Origin: Archivesica marissinica
Lineage: Eukaryota > Mollusca > Bivalvia > Venerida > Vesicomyidae
Direction: 5' to 3'
NCBI GenBank assembly: GCA_014843695.1
Contig: CM026398.1
Span: forward strand, 44,695,372-44,759,371
DNA length: 64,000 nucleotides
A program made the translations under genes and the position numbers. Position 1 is the first letter of the stretch; every line of letters begins with the position of its first letter. Of this stretch, positions 1 through 49,569 are shown one piece after another. Below the pieces are notes generated by a model. It had not been told where the DNA came from. It worked only from the letters and a program-made list of their open reading frames with translations, and searched no databases.

Positions 1-295
1 TTGAAATACATACTAAACAGGGCATAAAATACATACTAAACAGAGCTTAAAATACATACTAAACATGGCTTAAAACATACTAAACAGGGCATAAAATACA
101 TACTAAACAGGGTTTAAAACATACTAAACAGGGCATAAAACACACTAAACAGGGCATAAAATACATACTAAACATGGCTTAAAACATACTAAACAGGGCA
201 TAAAATACATACTAAACAGGGTTTAAAACATACTAAACAGGGCATAAAACACACTAAACAGGGCATAAAATACATACTAAACATGGCTTAAAACA
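1..295. repeat. 21-23 bp tandem array, left block
   Basis: Head-to-tail units of about 21-23 bp built on the core 'actaaacagggcataaaa', with a variant 'acatggctta'. The array is split by the hAT insertion at 296-1087 and resumes at 1088. No coding signal. It probably lies in a downstream intron of the minus-strand USP gene whose 3' part is off-window. Confidence 0.9.
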
Positions 296-1087
296 TAAGG
301 GTGCAACGATATACCGTGGGACGGTTTATCGCGGTACTAGGGCCACGGTTCGATACGCGACACGCTGCATGCCCGTTACGGTACGGTACGGCAATTATTC
401 CCCGACTCCAACAGAAGGGAGACTACTCTTACAAACAAAACAAACATGGCTGAATTACAATCTCCACCGGCAGCTTTCAAATTACAAATATGGGCGCATT
501 TTGGATTCAAATTTAATATAGTTGACGGCGTAAAAACAACGGTGAAAGAAACAACCACTTGCCGCCATTGTTTCACGGACGTGTCATATAAAACGGGTAA
601 CACGACCAACATGACTACGCACATGAAGCGTCATCATCCGAACATCGACGTATCCGAAACTTCACTTTCCTCTACTATCAAAACTAGCCAGATCGTACCT
701 GGCCATTCAAGGCACATCCGTCTCTAGCGAACGCGTGTTCTCAACAGCAGGAGACATTGTAACTGCCCAGCGGTCTGCTTTGTTACCACAGAATGTGGAT
801 ACTTTGATTTTTCTAAAGAAAAATATGAAACTTTAAACCCAGGAAATGTTTCTGTTGGAACAGTTTAATAGGCTGAGCGTAGGCTAGGCATTGTTTATAT
901 TGTTTATATAACTGCTTGTTTTACAGTTAATCATTTGCTTTAATTAGTAAATGTACTTGAAAAGTTTAACTATTTTCTATATTTTCCCCTTTGGTTCCAT
1001 AAAACCATATCGAGATACGTATCGTATCGTGACCCAAGAATCGTGATACGTATCGTATCGTGAGGTAGGCGTATCGTTGCACCCTTA
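296..1087 (+). mobile_element. hAT-type DNA transposon, internally deleted copy
   Basis: The element has terminal inverted repeats 'taagggtgcaacgata' (296) and its complement ending at 1087. It is flanked by perfect 8-bp target duplications 'ttaaaaca' at 288-295 and 1088-1095, the hAT signature. Inside are only the two ends of a transposase: an N-terminal BED-type zinc finger and a C-terminal dimerisation segment in a different frame. It is therefore a non-autonomous deletion derivative. It landed inside the tandem array, so the array predates it. A second copy starts at 63953 in the opposite orientation. Confidence 0.9.
446..836 (+). pseudogene. hAT transposase remnant (BED finger plus C-terminal dimerisation tail)
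   Basis: The ORF from ATG 446 carries a BED-like finger: a CRHC pair near residue 40, then a THMKRHH pair about 20 residues later. From 711 to the stop at 836 a different frame reads SVSSERVFSTAGDIVTAQR, the conserved hAT C-terminal dimerisation motif, and ends NVDTLIFLKKNM. The catalytic centre between them is deleted and the two parts are out of frame, so no functional transposase can be made. Family assignment rests on these two motifs and on the 8-bp target duplication. Confidence 0.85.
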
Positions 1088-1244
1088 TTAAAACATACTA
1101 AACAGGGCATAAAATACATACTAAACAGGGTTTAAAACATACTAAACAGGGCATAAAACACATACTAAACATGGCTTAAAACATACTAAACAGGGCATAA
1201 AATACATACTAAACAGGGCATAAAACATACTAAACGGGGCATAA
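1088..1244. repeat. 21-23 bp tandem array, right block
   Basis: Continuation of the array at 1-295 after the hAT insertion, with the same unit variants. It ends in unique sequence near 1244. Confidence 0.88.
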
Positions 1245-1449
1245 AATAAAAAATTGTTTGATTCCCTTTTGTAACCTAGTTAACACAATATCTTGATGGG
1301 CAATAGATATTACTGCGTACAGATCGGTACATCTTGAGGATGAACACCGTACTATTCCGCTTTGTGTTACAGATGTGGAATTCTGGGCTATACAAATGCT
1401 ACAGACACCAATAATGATGACATTAAAGCCCAATCACAAGAACTGAATA

Positions 1450-2637
1450 ATGGATATATGTTTCTCGGCGGCAGTGAATAGATTCAATTACATACAAAGC
1501 GAGGGTCAATTTCTCAATATATGTTTCTCGGCAGCAGTGAATAGTTTCAATTACATACAAAGCGAGGGTCAATTTCTCAATATATGTTTCTCGGCAGCAG
1601 TGAATAGATTCAATTACATACAAAGCGAGGGTCAATTTCTCAATATATGTTTCTTGGTGGCAGTGAATAGTTTCAATTACATACAAAGCGAGGGTCAATT
1701 TCTCAATATATGTTTCTCGGCAGCAGTGAATAGTTTCAATTACATACAAAGCGAGGGTCAATTTCTCAATATATGTTTCTCGGCAGCAGTGAATAGATTC
1801 AATTACATACAAAGCGAGGGTCAATTTCTCAATATATGTTTCTCGGTGGCAGTGAATAGTTTCAATTACATACAAAGCGAGGGTCAATTTCTCAATATAT
1901 GTTTCTCGGTGGCAGTGAATAGTTTCAATTACAAACAAAGCGAGGGTCAATTTCTCAATATATGTTTCTCGGTGGCAGTGAATAAATTCAATTACATACA
2001 AAGCGAGGGTCAATTTCTCAATATATGTTTCTCGGCGGTAGTGAATAGATTCAATTACATACAAAGCGAGGGTCAATTTCTCAATATATGTTTCTCGGTG
2101 GCAGTGAATAGATTCAATTACATACAAAGCGAGGGTCAATTTCTCAATATATGTTTCTCGGCAGCAGTGAATAGATTCAATTACATACAAAGCGAGGGTC
2201 AATATCTCAATATATGTTTCTCGGTGGCAGTGAATAGTTTCAATAACAAACAAAGCGAGGGTCAATTTCTCAATAGATGCTTCTCAGTGGCAGCGAATAG
2301 TTTGAATAACATACAAAGCGACGGTCAATTTCTCAATATATGTTTCTCGGTGGCAGTGAATAGTTTGAATAACGTACAAAGCGAGGGTCAATTTCTCAAT
2401 ATATGTTTCTCGGTGGCAGTGAATAGTTTCAATTACAAACAAAGCGAGGGTCAATTTCTCAATATATGTTTCTCGGTGGCAGTGAATAGTTTCAATTACA
2501 AACAAAGCGAGGGTCAATTTCTCAATATATGTTTCTCGGTGGCAGTGAATAGTTTGAATAACAAACAAAGCGAGGTCAATTTCTCAATAGATGCTTCTCA
2601 GTGGCAGCGAATAGTTTCAGCAGATTCTGAATGGTAA
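1450..2637. repeat. 63-bp minisatellite (about 19 copies), exon-derived
   Basis: Nineteen or so 63-bp units of the form 'gagggtcaatttctcaatat' / 'gtttctcggcagcagtgaat' and so on. Because 63 is divisible by three, the array stays open on both strands (395 codons plus strand; 280 and 94 codons minus strand), giving 21-residue repeats with no plausible function. It begins about 20 bp beyond the USP exon at 2847-2661. The unit resembles the last 45 or so nt of that exon plus its GTATGT donor: compare 'agggtcattttctc' in the exon with 'agggtcaatttctc' in the unit, followed in both by a 'ttcgg' and 'gtgaatag/gtaaacag' block. Confidence 0.92.
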
Positions 2638-2660
2638 GTAACTGTTATACAAGAACATAC

Positions 2661-41218
<38,558 letters not shown>

Positions 41219-41259
41219 TTTCTTCTAGAATACTTCCCTATGTTGCTTTTGTAAGAAGC

Positions 41260-41275
41260 CTTCTGATTGGCTAAT
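41260..41275 (-). promoter_or_regulatory. CCAAT box upstream of USP15-like exon 1
   Basis: On the minus strand 'agccaatcag' lies about 50 bp before the ATG and matches the NF-Y consensus. No clear TATA box. The core promoter call is inference. Confidence 0.4.
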
Positions 41276-41423
41276 ACAAACAGACTGGACTAGAAAAGAA
41301 AATACACAATTTAACCAAACGCGAATATTTTAACACTAAAACACCATTTCCCGTTAAAGTGATTATATTGATGTTAATGATCACCGCTATTAAACAGCCG
41401 ATCTGCATTAAACAGCATGCACA

Positions 41424-41666
41424 GACGGATCTGGTAATCCATGGATAACAGGATCGATCCCCCGTGTGACCCTAATAAAATTAACAGTCTTTCAGATGGG
41501 ACGTGTCGGTGCTTTACACCGTGTACGTAAAAGAACCAGAGGAGACTCTGGAATGGATCTCTGTCTGTATCATGCACTATCCTTCAAAATCTAAAATGAC
41601 TAATCTCTTCAGGAGGCGTCGCTCATATGGGCAACCGGTAGCGACGATACATAAACGTAAAAAACC
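41424..41666 (+). mobile_element. SINE-A copy (head shortened)
   Basis: tRNA-like B box 'gatcgatccccc', body 'attaacagtctttcagatgg', 'ttcaggaggcgtcgctcata', 'caaccggtagcgacgata' and tail 'cataaacgtaaaaaa'. Confidence 0.8.
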
Positions 41667-42059
41667 CAACCTGCATCTGTTGAGCTACGTAGCAGGATCA
41701 TTACAGGTATAGGTACGACGGGAGTGATCGACTTAATCGCGCTGTGGGAGGGCATACCTGGTTCCAATTAATGAGTGTCCCACAGTGAGCCCTGTACCTC
41801 TCAAAGGAAGAAAGGTTTAAGATAATATAACTTCTATTTTGAGTCGGCATGACTCATTATTACAATACACATAAGCTCTGATATGCATGGCTGCTGTTAC
41901 AACTGCAATAACAAAGGTTTTTAAAATACGGAAAAGAAAAAAGGATACTACATGTACTGTTTTTGTGTAACTAAAATAATAGGCATTATTTCCTTTAATT
42001 TAAACAAGATCGTGCAAATAAACAGGACTATCTGTGTTTACAATTGTCTAGGTTTCTAA

Positions 42060-42690
42060 TGTCATAGTACGTAAACGTCTGATTTTCAATGTTGGTAGTG
42101 TGGAGAATAGCAATAATTCTTCATATGTAGATGAGTAATCTTTAAATACAAAACGAAAGGCTCTTTCCTGAACTTTTCCCAGTTTCTTCTTAAAACTTCA
42201 CCACAGAAATGCCACGTCAAAGGACAATAGTTAAACTTTGACATTACAAAGGAGCGTATACAGTTAATATACATAATTTACACAAATGTTTACCTATACA
42301 TTTCATAGCATTAAGTTGGCGAAATGCGTTATTTTGCAACTATTTGAGACATGTATATCAATTTTAGTTGAAAATCAATAGACACTCCCTGTAATTTTGC
42401 AGTTTCTTCTACATTAATATAATTTGTCTTCTATTGTCTGGAACTTATCTGGGTTCGCTTTCAGTTATTTTGATTATGTAAAAAGTTAAAAACCATCCAA
42501 TCAATGATTAATGGTCTATTTCTAATGTAGATTAGACAATTTCAATATTATAATCAGAACAAGACAATGTGTTGTCATCAACATAATTATATAAGTTATA
42601 TCATTGACAAAATATCACTAATAAAAATATTAAAAGGCACCGGTCCCTGTCAGATTAGAGCTCCGCGGAATACCTTTATAAATATCTTAA
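42060..42690 (-). pseudogene. Non-LTR retrotransposon reverse transcriptase, decayed
   Basis: On the minus strand, in broken frames, there is a GIPRSSNL / NIFISDIF block equivalent to the RT 'G-P-Q-G-S ... F-N-I-F-I-N-D' motif. The catalytic box LYNYVDDNTLS comes next, then a thumb-side segment SFVMSKFNYCPLTWHFCG. Several stops and frameshifts separate them. The layout fits Jockey/CR1-type LINEs, but the clade is not assigned. Confidence 0.75.
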
Positions 42691-42699
42691 AAGGAATTA

Positions 42700-43741
42700 A
42701 CACAAGCCCCTAGTTTAATACACTGTTGCCTGTGCATAGTCTGTCTGAAACACCACAACATCTAAGTTTAAGTAATAAAAGGCCATGCGGCAGACAGTCA
42801 GCTGCATTTGATATCTCACACTCTCTAGTTTATTATAGCTGGGTTGAGAGAAACCCACCCTAACATACCATTGGTAAGAATAATTAAAAATTTAGATATC
42901 CAATATCCGTAAGCGGTTGTACACGATACCGTTCTCCTATATTACCATTAATAACTTGTACGTGATAGGGAGCGAACTCATAGACGCTGATGATGGCGAT
43001 TAACACGTATATATAGCGTCATGGTGTTAGACCACTAGTCATCAGAAACCTAAGCAGAGCTTTTCAAGCTTCAGTTTCCTGAAAGAGGCACGATTCATTC
43101 TTCATATATAATGCATGGAACATTGCTTCTTCCCAGTTGATGTTGCCATGCCAATCATCTACCCACAATATGTCGTCAATCAGCCAATCATTGTAGGTTA
43201 ACACGTCATGTTTACTGAACTCCCTAACTTTATAGACTGCAACAGCTTATTATTATCTAATACTCTAATACAAGGGGACATTGTATGTGTGTATGTACAG
43301 TACGTTGACCCATTTGCATCAACACTATACTCCAGTGGTACGTACGAAGCGGCTGCAGATGATGAAGCTGATAGAGAACAATAAACTTATCCAATATCAC
43401 AGCTTCATCACCAGCTGATATTGTCCTGTGGAACCATTTGTCTCAAACTGTTGTGAACTGGTCAATCATGAACATATTTCATTTGGGGTTCGCGAACTCA
43501 ATAACTTTCTAGGAAGCAACAGCTCATCCATTGTGGATTGACTCAGACGTGTACCCGTCATGTCTTAAAGACTTGTTTAAGTTCAAACGGGATACATTTT
43601 AATGAAGGCACTGAATGTCAAAATTCGGGGCCGTAACTTTCAAATTATAATGGTTGCTCTGTTGATTAATGGAACCAGTTATTGTGTGACAATCTTATAT
43701 TGTATTTCTCTCTAGCTATTATTGGTTGGTTACCCATTCGA
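42700..43741. other. Intergenic, no gene recognised
   Basis: AT-rich sequence downstream of the RT relic with respect to the plus strand. No further RT motifs or other genes identified. Confidence 0.5.
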
Positions 43742-43816
43742 GCAATATTTCAGACACGGGCAGACACCCGGGTAAGACCACATACCTTCTGCAAGCCAAC
43801 TGGATAGCTTTTTAGT

Positions 43817-44026
43817 TTATACAAATTTATTTTAGCTCGATTGCGAAACAAGTTATTTCAACTTATATAAATCACGCTCGAGACCTCATTCCTGATGGAA
43901 TCCATCGCCACGAGGGAGAGAGAAGAAGCAACGTGGAATTTAAATGCCTTGCCTAAGGGCACAATCGTAACGGCTCCAGTGGGGGCTCGAACTCCGGACC
44001 TTTCGCACCTGAAGCGAACGCGCATC
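43817..44026 (-). mobile_element. SINE-B copy
   Basis: Reversed, with head ('cctgaagcgaacgcgcat' on plus) and tail 'tttatacaaatttattttag'. Immediately left of it is a family-C SINE fragment (43742-43803). Confidence 0.8.
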
Positions 44027-45645
44027 TACTGGATAGCTTCTTCATATATAAGAAATTCAGCACAACAGTGAGATTCGAACAGCTCTGTCACGGAGACCCC
44101 ATTTTATATCAATGTTCTTTTTACGTCTTCACAACTAGTTTTGATATTTGTTCCATTTTAGTAATGTTACTATCACATGATAGGTAGACCATACATTGTA
44201 TACGTTTTTGTCTTACTAAACTATTCTTCTTCTTCTTCATGATATATTTATACTAGAACATGTCAAATATTCATAAATAATAACCGACTGACGACTAAAT
44301 AAATTCCATGCAACCATTTTCAAGAGTATGACCTGGATGGACATTTTTAGCAATTCAAGAGCAATAACTCTGGGTTACTGATGAATTTGGACACTATTTG
44401 GTAGCACTGTTGCACTAAATATTTACATAAAATATAATAAATTCCATCCAGCAAGTTTCGAGATATTGGCCAGGACGAACATTTTCTTGCAATTCAATGG
44501 AAACCATTATTGAACTACCTGGGTGGTGGCGGGGTTGGGGGAGGGATGTTCATAAGATATTTGGTAAATTGCAAGTCAGCAGGGTGATGGATATTAGTAC
44601 CAAACCATTTTCAAGATATTAACCCAGACATTTATTTTCTATGACAATTCAAGGCATTACTCTGGAGCTACAAATGGAAATATGTCAATATGTAGTAGGA
44701 TGCAAGCTAGAATATGTATACATTGTATAATTATTTATATCAAATACTTTTTTTTGAGCGTTTATTGAGTCAAACAGGAATATGGTTAAATATATGATGC
44801 TCTAGAACAATATACTATTTTATATAACCAATAAATAACGAACAGTTTATGCCAATATTTTACACATGATGTCACGATGTATACATCCGGCCATTAATCC
44901 TTAGGATTTAAAATATCCGTAACGTCTACCTTTATTGTCCGATTGTCACAATCCTTCCATTTGTTTTGATGCTTTATAAAACAATGTTTGATTATAAATG
45001 TCTGCAAATGTTGACTCAGACATAACTTTGAAATCAACAAATATGACATATAAAACTAGGAGTTTCCAAATATAAATGGAGTTTGGTTTTGTACCAACCT
45101 CATTATCAACGTAATTGTATCGAGAGTGTGTACCTGTATACAAAAACACAACAAAAATGTGTTTTGTGCATGTTGTTGGAAGTCGAAATAACCATGTCAG
45201 AACCAGTGAAGCATCATAAGCATGCTGTTCTGGGATACTTGCAACTGAATGCCAATGTAAAAACTCTAAAACCGCAAGAAATGTCACTACAAACGTTATT
45301 AAAAATAACAATCCACAACATGTGAGCATCATAATGTGAATTGAATCTGATAGCTAATGTGGAGGATGTATCATCAGTTGCATTCCGGCATCTTCTCACG
45401 CTACGATGCAATTTAGAACAGTTGCCTAAATATGAACAACGGTTATGTGTGGCCGAAAATGTGTAATAAAACCAAATATAATTTCATGACTGCATACAAG
45501 CTAAATATGTGGCATATAATTATGTTCCAAAATAAGTGTACCAAGTCGTGGTAATGGAAATGTGCTCTCTTTGCAACTATACCGTCTGGATGCATTTGCT
45601 TTCACATTGGAATGTTCCTCGTATGTGATACACTGTATATTGATT
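44027..45645. other. Intergenic, degenerate repeats only
   Basis: Between about 44290 and 44660 three diverged copies of a motif of about 110-130 bp ('aattccatgcaaccattttc', 'atggacatttttagcaattc') follow one another. Nothing coding was recognised; ORFs of 60-130 codons here lack any recognisable motif. Confidence 0.45.
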
Positions 45646-48483
45646 CTAAACGAACTCTTCTGGTATATTAAAATGTTCTAAACGATAAGTAAGGACCTTC
45701 AATAAATCTCTGAAGATCTTCTTTCCTCCACGAACCGTTGTTGCAGACAGTTCTGGCATGAAGAAGGTATATATGTCGTCATGTTCTTCCAATAGCATCC
45801 TTAATCTCCGATATATACAGAGGGCCCAGTGCATGGACTCTGATAAATCATTTGCAGAAAGAACTTCGTTTGGATCTATGTCGGATTGGAGTACTGTTTT
45901 ATTCCATGTATCCGAAAACAAGTCGTTTTCATAGAACTCTACATAAATGTTCTGTTCGTTAAGTTCATAGAAAAGGGATGTTTTCAAGATGTAGCTGGAA
46001 ACGTAATCCGATACCTTTACATTGGATATTAACCCAGTTCCAATAGAAGTTCTTAGAGAGCTTATCTGGTTGCCAGCATGTGTTATGTTGTATAACAGTT
46101 CTGGACATTGAAGTTGTACACTTTTAGCAATAGTATAGCCATTTCTCACATTTCTTGGAAGATATCTCATTATAGCATGTTCTATTAGAGACAATGATAC
46201 AGTAAACATCGTTTCATATTTCTCATAGTCTGCGTCTTGTGCTGCTTCTTCTTCTGCTATGTTATCAGCTTCCTCGATCGATTGTCCGAAACAATTAATG
46301 TTCTGACGGTAAAGGTCTTTCATCACAACATAGCAACCAACAGCATTAAATACGTTTCTATCTAATAATCTAATGCCTTTGTTCACATTTGTTGACTGCC
46401 ACTGATTCAATCTCATAGCAGGAACAATGTCTATATCTAATGGCTGTCGTTTTTGGAAAGGACCGTACCATACCATAGACAGCTGACCAATATTTCTACA
46501 CTCTCCATGTGCATCAGTTGTCCCTTGCCACGAGATAATATTTCTGCCAGCCCACACTGATTTACAGTGTAAACATTTTGTCATCAGTTGGTGGAATACA
46601 TTGCTGGTTGCTGAACGAATAAGAAATCCATCTGAATCTATCATTTTACAAAGACCATTTTTCTCTAATTCTTCAGGATTCAGTACTCTCAATTTTGCAT
46701 ATCCAATGTGGGCTTGGTCTTCTACAACTGCAACTAACTCTCGCAATTTGAAGAGATCAAATACAAAGTCAAATTCATCAGGACTCCCGACTTTTGTTCC
46801 CTCTGATACACTACCACCAAATATCACAGTACTCGCAAATAGCTCATTTTCTCTTTGAACTAGACTAGCAAGTTCTTGCAACATTTGAAATATTTCTTTT
46901 TTGATTACAGCAGCATCAATAAGTGTGTATTTCATTTGGCTTTTATTTGTTTCAAGACAACATATGGAATTTTGAATAACAAATTTGTTGTTGTGGTAAC
47001 ATATAGGATTTCGTGGAAGCCAGTCATCGAGTTCATAGTTTTTCACTACTTCCGGGGTATGTGGTTCTCGTGTATCTCCACCGTATGTCATTTTACAACA
47101 TTGTGGATAGAAAAGTCCATGCCGTACATCAGTCACCTCATTACTTTGCTGCCCTGTTCCTGAGTAAACTATCCCTAGTATTTGACAGGTGTACCTGTTA
47201 CCTTCTATGATAGCAAGGTCAATTGCAGTTCTGCCACAATTATCCACAATATGTGTGGAAGCGCCGAGCTTAATCAATGATTCTACAGCTGTACTGTTGT
47301 TCATGTGTATAGCATGTTGTAATGGAGTTGAGCCGTGTTTGTCTTGACTGTTAACATTTGCCCCTTCTGACACCAAGAGTTTTATCATATCTTGTACGAA
47401 ATCAGTTTCATCCAATGTTATAGTATGCGTGGTTATGTGCAATGCCGATAACCCAAACATGTCCTGTGCATTAATTTGACATTTAAATGTAAGTAATTCT
47501 TTCATCAGGACAATGTTGCTTAATTCTGCTGAGATATGCAGAAGGCTTCTTTCGTGTATATCTCTTCTGTTGATAAAAGCTATCTTGGAAACAAGAAGTC
47601 TTACTATAAGCCTGTATGAAGAAATGAATTCGTGATGCGCAGGTTTATAGCTTCGTTTTGCAATATATACTATTGGAGTGTCACCTCTCTTGCTTAGTGA
47701 GTTGACATCTGCTCCATTTGACAAAAGACAGTCCAGAAATCTAAAACACCAGTCTGATATACCAACATTGAGACAGTCAGCCATGGCCCATTGCATGTTT
47801 TGGCACCAGAAGTGAAGAACACATAGACCAGTAGCAGTGTTTATCTGGTTAATATCTGCTCCGCTTTGGCATAGATAGTGTACCTTTTCAAAATATGTAC
47901 TTCCCTCATCTACCTCTGTATGTTTATCTTCTGACGTTGAAATACTGATTCTGTGTGTAAGCATATACATTTCTGATCTAAACTTGTCAACAAAGTCTTC
48001 CCAAGCTCTATAGATAACTTCATGGAGTATTGGTGATCCCTTTGCGTCCAATGCGCTAGGATCGGCACCCCAGGATAAGAGTGTTTTGACGACTGCAGGG
48101 TCTATCTGGCCATCCATAGACATGTGGAGAGCTGTACCACATATTGTATCATCGTCTTCTACATTAATCACATTTATTTCTCCCTCCCTTAAAGTTTCTT
48201 TCAACAGCGACAACACTTCCAGTTTACTATTCAAGCATGCAAAATGAAGCGCCATATCTCCGCCATTGCTTGTTGTAAGAGCAGTAAAGCCATCCGCAAT
48301 TTTCACTTTCACTTCGTCTAAGTCATTATTCAGAATAGCCTTGAAGAATCTATCAACCGAGCTGTCATTTTCAGCATACTCGTCGTCACTCAGATCTTTT
48401 TCACATATTACATTTGCTATTAAATCCTCGTCATTTGCTATAAAATCCTCGTCACTTGATATTCTAATTGACTGAGCCGCCAT
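45646..48483 (-). CDS. Ankyrin-repeat Mab-21/cGAS-like receptor (cGLR candidate), intronless
   Basis: 945 codons in one exon. Acidic N-terminus (1-42); ankyrin repeats from about 73 to 435, e.g. SLLHISAELSNIVLMKELL (about 313-331) and GSTPLQHAIHMNNSTAVESL (384-403); then a Mab-21/cGAS-like nucleotidyltransferase (about 525-940). Its active-site motif is intact: GGSVSEGT (556-563), E570 and D572 in DEFDFVFD, and the third acid in PLDIDIVPA (D683/D685). The C-terminal helical half ends RDLLKVLTYRLEHFNIPEEF. Established: enzymes of this fold make cyclic dinucleotides when triggered by nucleic acids, and animals have expanded families. Inference: this is a sensor with an ankyrin scaffold. Mab-21 proteins without enzymatic activity also exist, and the cGAS zinc thumb is not evident. 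The single exon suggests an expanded, possibly retroposed, family. Confidence 0.9.
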   Translation of the reverse strand: MAAQSIRISSDEDFIANDEDLIANVICEKDLSDDEYAENDSSVDRFFKAILNNDLDEVKVKIADGFTALTTSNGGDMALHFACLNSKLEVLSLLKETLREGEINVINVEDDDTICGTALHMSMDGQIDPAVVKTLLSWGADPSALDAKGSPILHEVIYRAWEDFVDKFRSEMYMLTHRISISTSEDKHTEVDEGSTYFEKVHYLCQSGADINQINTATGLCVLHFWCQNMQWAMADCLNVGISDWCFRFLDCLLSNGADVNSLSKRGDTPIVYIAKRSYKPAHHEFISSYRLIVRLLVSKIAFINRRDIHERSLLHISAELSNIVLMKELLTFKCQINAQDMFGLSALHITTHTITLDETDFVQDMIKLLVSEGANVNSQDKHGSTPLQHAIHMNNSTAVESLIKLGASTHIVDNCGRTAIDLAIIEGNRYTCQILGIVYSGTGQQSNEVTDVRHGLFYPQCCKMTYGGDTREPHTPEVVKNYELDDWLPRNPICYHNNKFVIQNSICCLETNKSQMKYTLIDAAVIKKEIFQMLQELASLVQRENELFASTVIFGGSVSEGTKVGSPDEFDFVFDLFKLRELVAVVEDQAHIGYAKLRVLNPEELEKNGLCKMIDSDGFLIRSATSNVFHQLMTKCLHCKSVWAGRNIISWQGTTDAHGECRNIGQLSMVWYGPFQKRQPLDIDIVPAMRLNQWQSTNVNKGIRLLDRNVFNAVGCYVVMKDLYRQNINCFGQSIEEADNIAEEEAAQDADYEKYETMFTVSLSLIEHAIMRYLPRNVRNGYTIAKSVQLQCPELLYNITHAGNQISSLRTSIGTGLISNVKVSDYVSSYILKTSLFYELNEQNIYVEFYENDLFSDTWNKTVLQSDIDPNEVLSANDLSESMHWALCIYRRLRMLLEEHDDIYTFFMPELSATTVRGGKKIFRDLLKVLTYRLEHFNIPEEFV

Positions 48484-48529
48484 AGCGCTAAAATATTAAA
48501 CATGCATTGTGTGGTATGACCAACTTCGC

Positions 48530-48538
48530 TATATATAT
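48530..48538 (-). promoter_or_regulatory. TATA-like box of the ankyrin/Mab-21 gene
   Basis: A 'tatatata' run about 50 bp upstream of the ATG on the minus strand, at a spacing compatible with a short 5' UTR. Assigned by position only. Confidence 0.4.
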
Positions 48539-48837
48539 GAACACGTAAGCAAATAAACGTGCACGTTTAAATCGATACATGCAAGGAATGCGTACTCCAT
48601 ATTCTTGAATGAGTAGTTATGGGTGGTTAGGACAATGTTTATCATTGATATAAATAGCCGGATAAATTTCTATATGTTTATATATTTATTATTAACGTAT
48701 CTTTTATGTTTTTGTTATTTCTTCAAATATAAAATAAGTACAAATGTACATTTGTATTATATCGTATCGTATATTTAGCCTATTGTTAGCTTAAACAAAT
48801 TACAACATGCACTTACAAAGATATCAATATCTATAAA

Positions 48838-49055
48838 ACAGGATATCCGTGGCTGAGTGGGTATAAGGCTGTTGGCCTCAAATTACTTGACCCTCATAGC
48901 TGAAGGTTCAAATCACACTGGATGTTTCGGGTTGCTTTATGTGACAGTGTGGAAGCAGAAGGTTGGTGGTGTAGAACCTGCCTCGTGTTCATGAAATCGT
49001 GCCCAGAGGAGCATCCGAGATATTCCTACACCATTAATAGCTGGAGAGAAATACA
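48838..49055 (+). mobile_element. tRNA-derived SINE (leucine/serine-like head)
   Basis: A box 'tggctgagtgg' and B box 'aggttcaaatc' with an extended spacing as in class II tRNAs. A non-tRNA body 'gtgacagtgtggaagcagaa' follows and no acceptor-stem closure is seen, so it is a SINE rather than a tRNA gene. Confidence 0.6.
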
Positions 49056-49324
49056 TGTATGAGGTAAATAGAAGCACGATCTAACTGGTTACATCAATAG
49101 AAAGTGCAACCATTATTATTTGAAATTAAAGTCGCCCATTTAGACATTAAGTACACATAGTCTTTCATCAAATTTTACCCGATTCGAACTTAAGTTATAC
49201 ATCTTTCAGACGTGAAGTGTTGATGTCGTGATGAAGCCTCAACGAGTGAGCGACGTTTTGTCTCTCATTTAGAGTGCTTGAGGGCGGAAATATCTATATA
49301 AATTCAAAATGCACACACTCTGAG

Positions 49325-49550
49325 GCGACTAGGGATCGCAGGTTATATCCCCCGTCTGATCCTAATAAAATTAACTGTCTTTCAGATAGGACTTTAAACT
49401 GGGGTCGGTGCTTTGCACAGTACACGTAAGAGAACCAGATTCTGGAATGGTCTATGTCAGTATCATTGCACTATCCACACAAATCTAAAATGACTAATCT
49501 CTTCAGGAGGCGTCGCTCATATGAGCAACCGGTAGCGACGATAACTAACG
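49325..49550 (+). mobile_element. SINE-A copy
   Basis: Body 'aattaactgtctttcagata', 'cttcaggaggcgtcgctcat' and 'caaccggtagcgacgataac'; the tRNA-like head is partly lost. Confidence 0.78.
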
Positions 49551-49569
49551 TAACGTAACACACTCCGAT

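Noticed and set aside
1423..2637. Long ORFs on both strands (395 and 280 codons) of a 21-residue repeat
   Set aside because: They exist only because the 63-bp tandem unit is a multiple of three and lacks stops on both strands. They lie in an intron and show no domain.
44946..45332. 128-codon minus-strand ORF downstream of the ankyrin/Mab-21 gene
   Set aside because: It shows a hydrophobic stretch near its start but no family resemblance, and the plus strand is open over much of the same region; not enough to call a gene.
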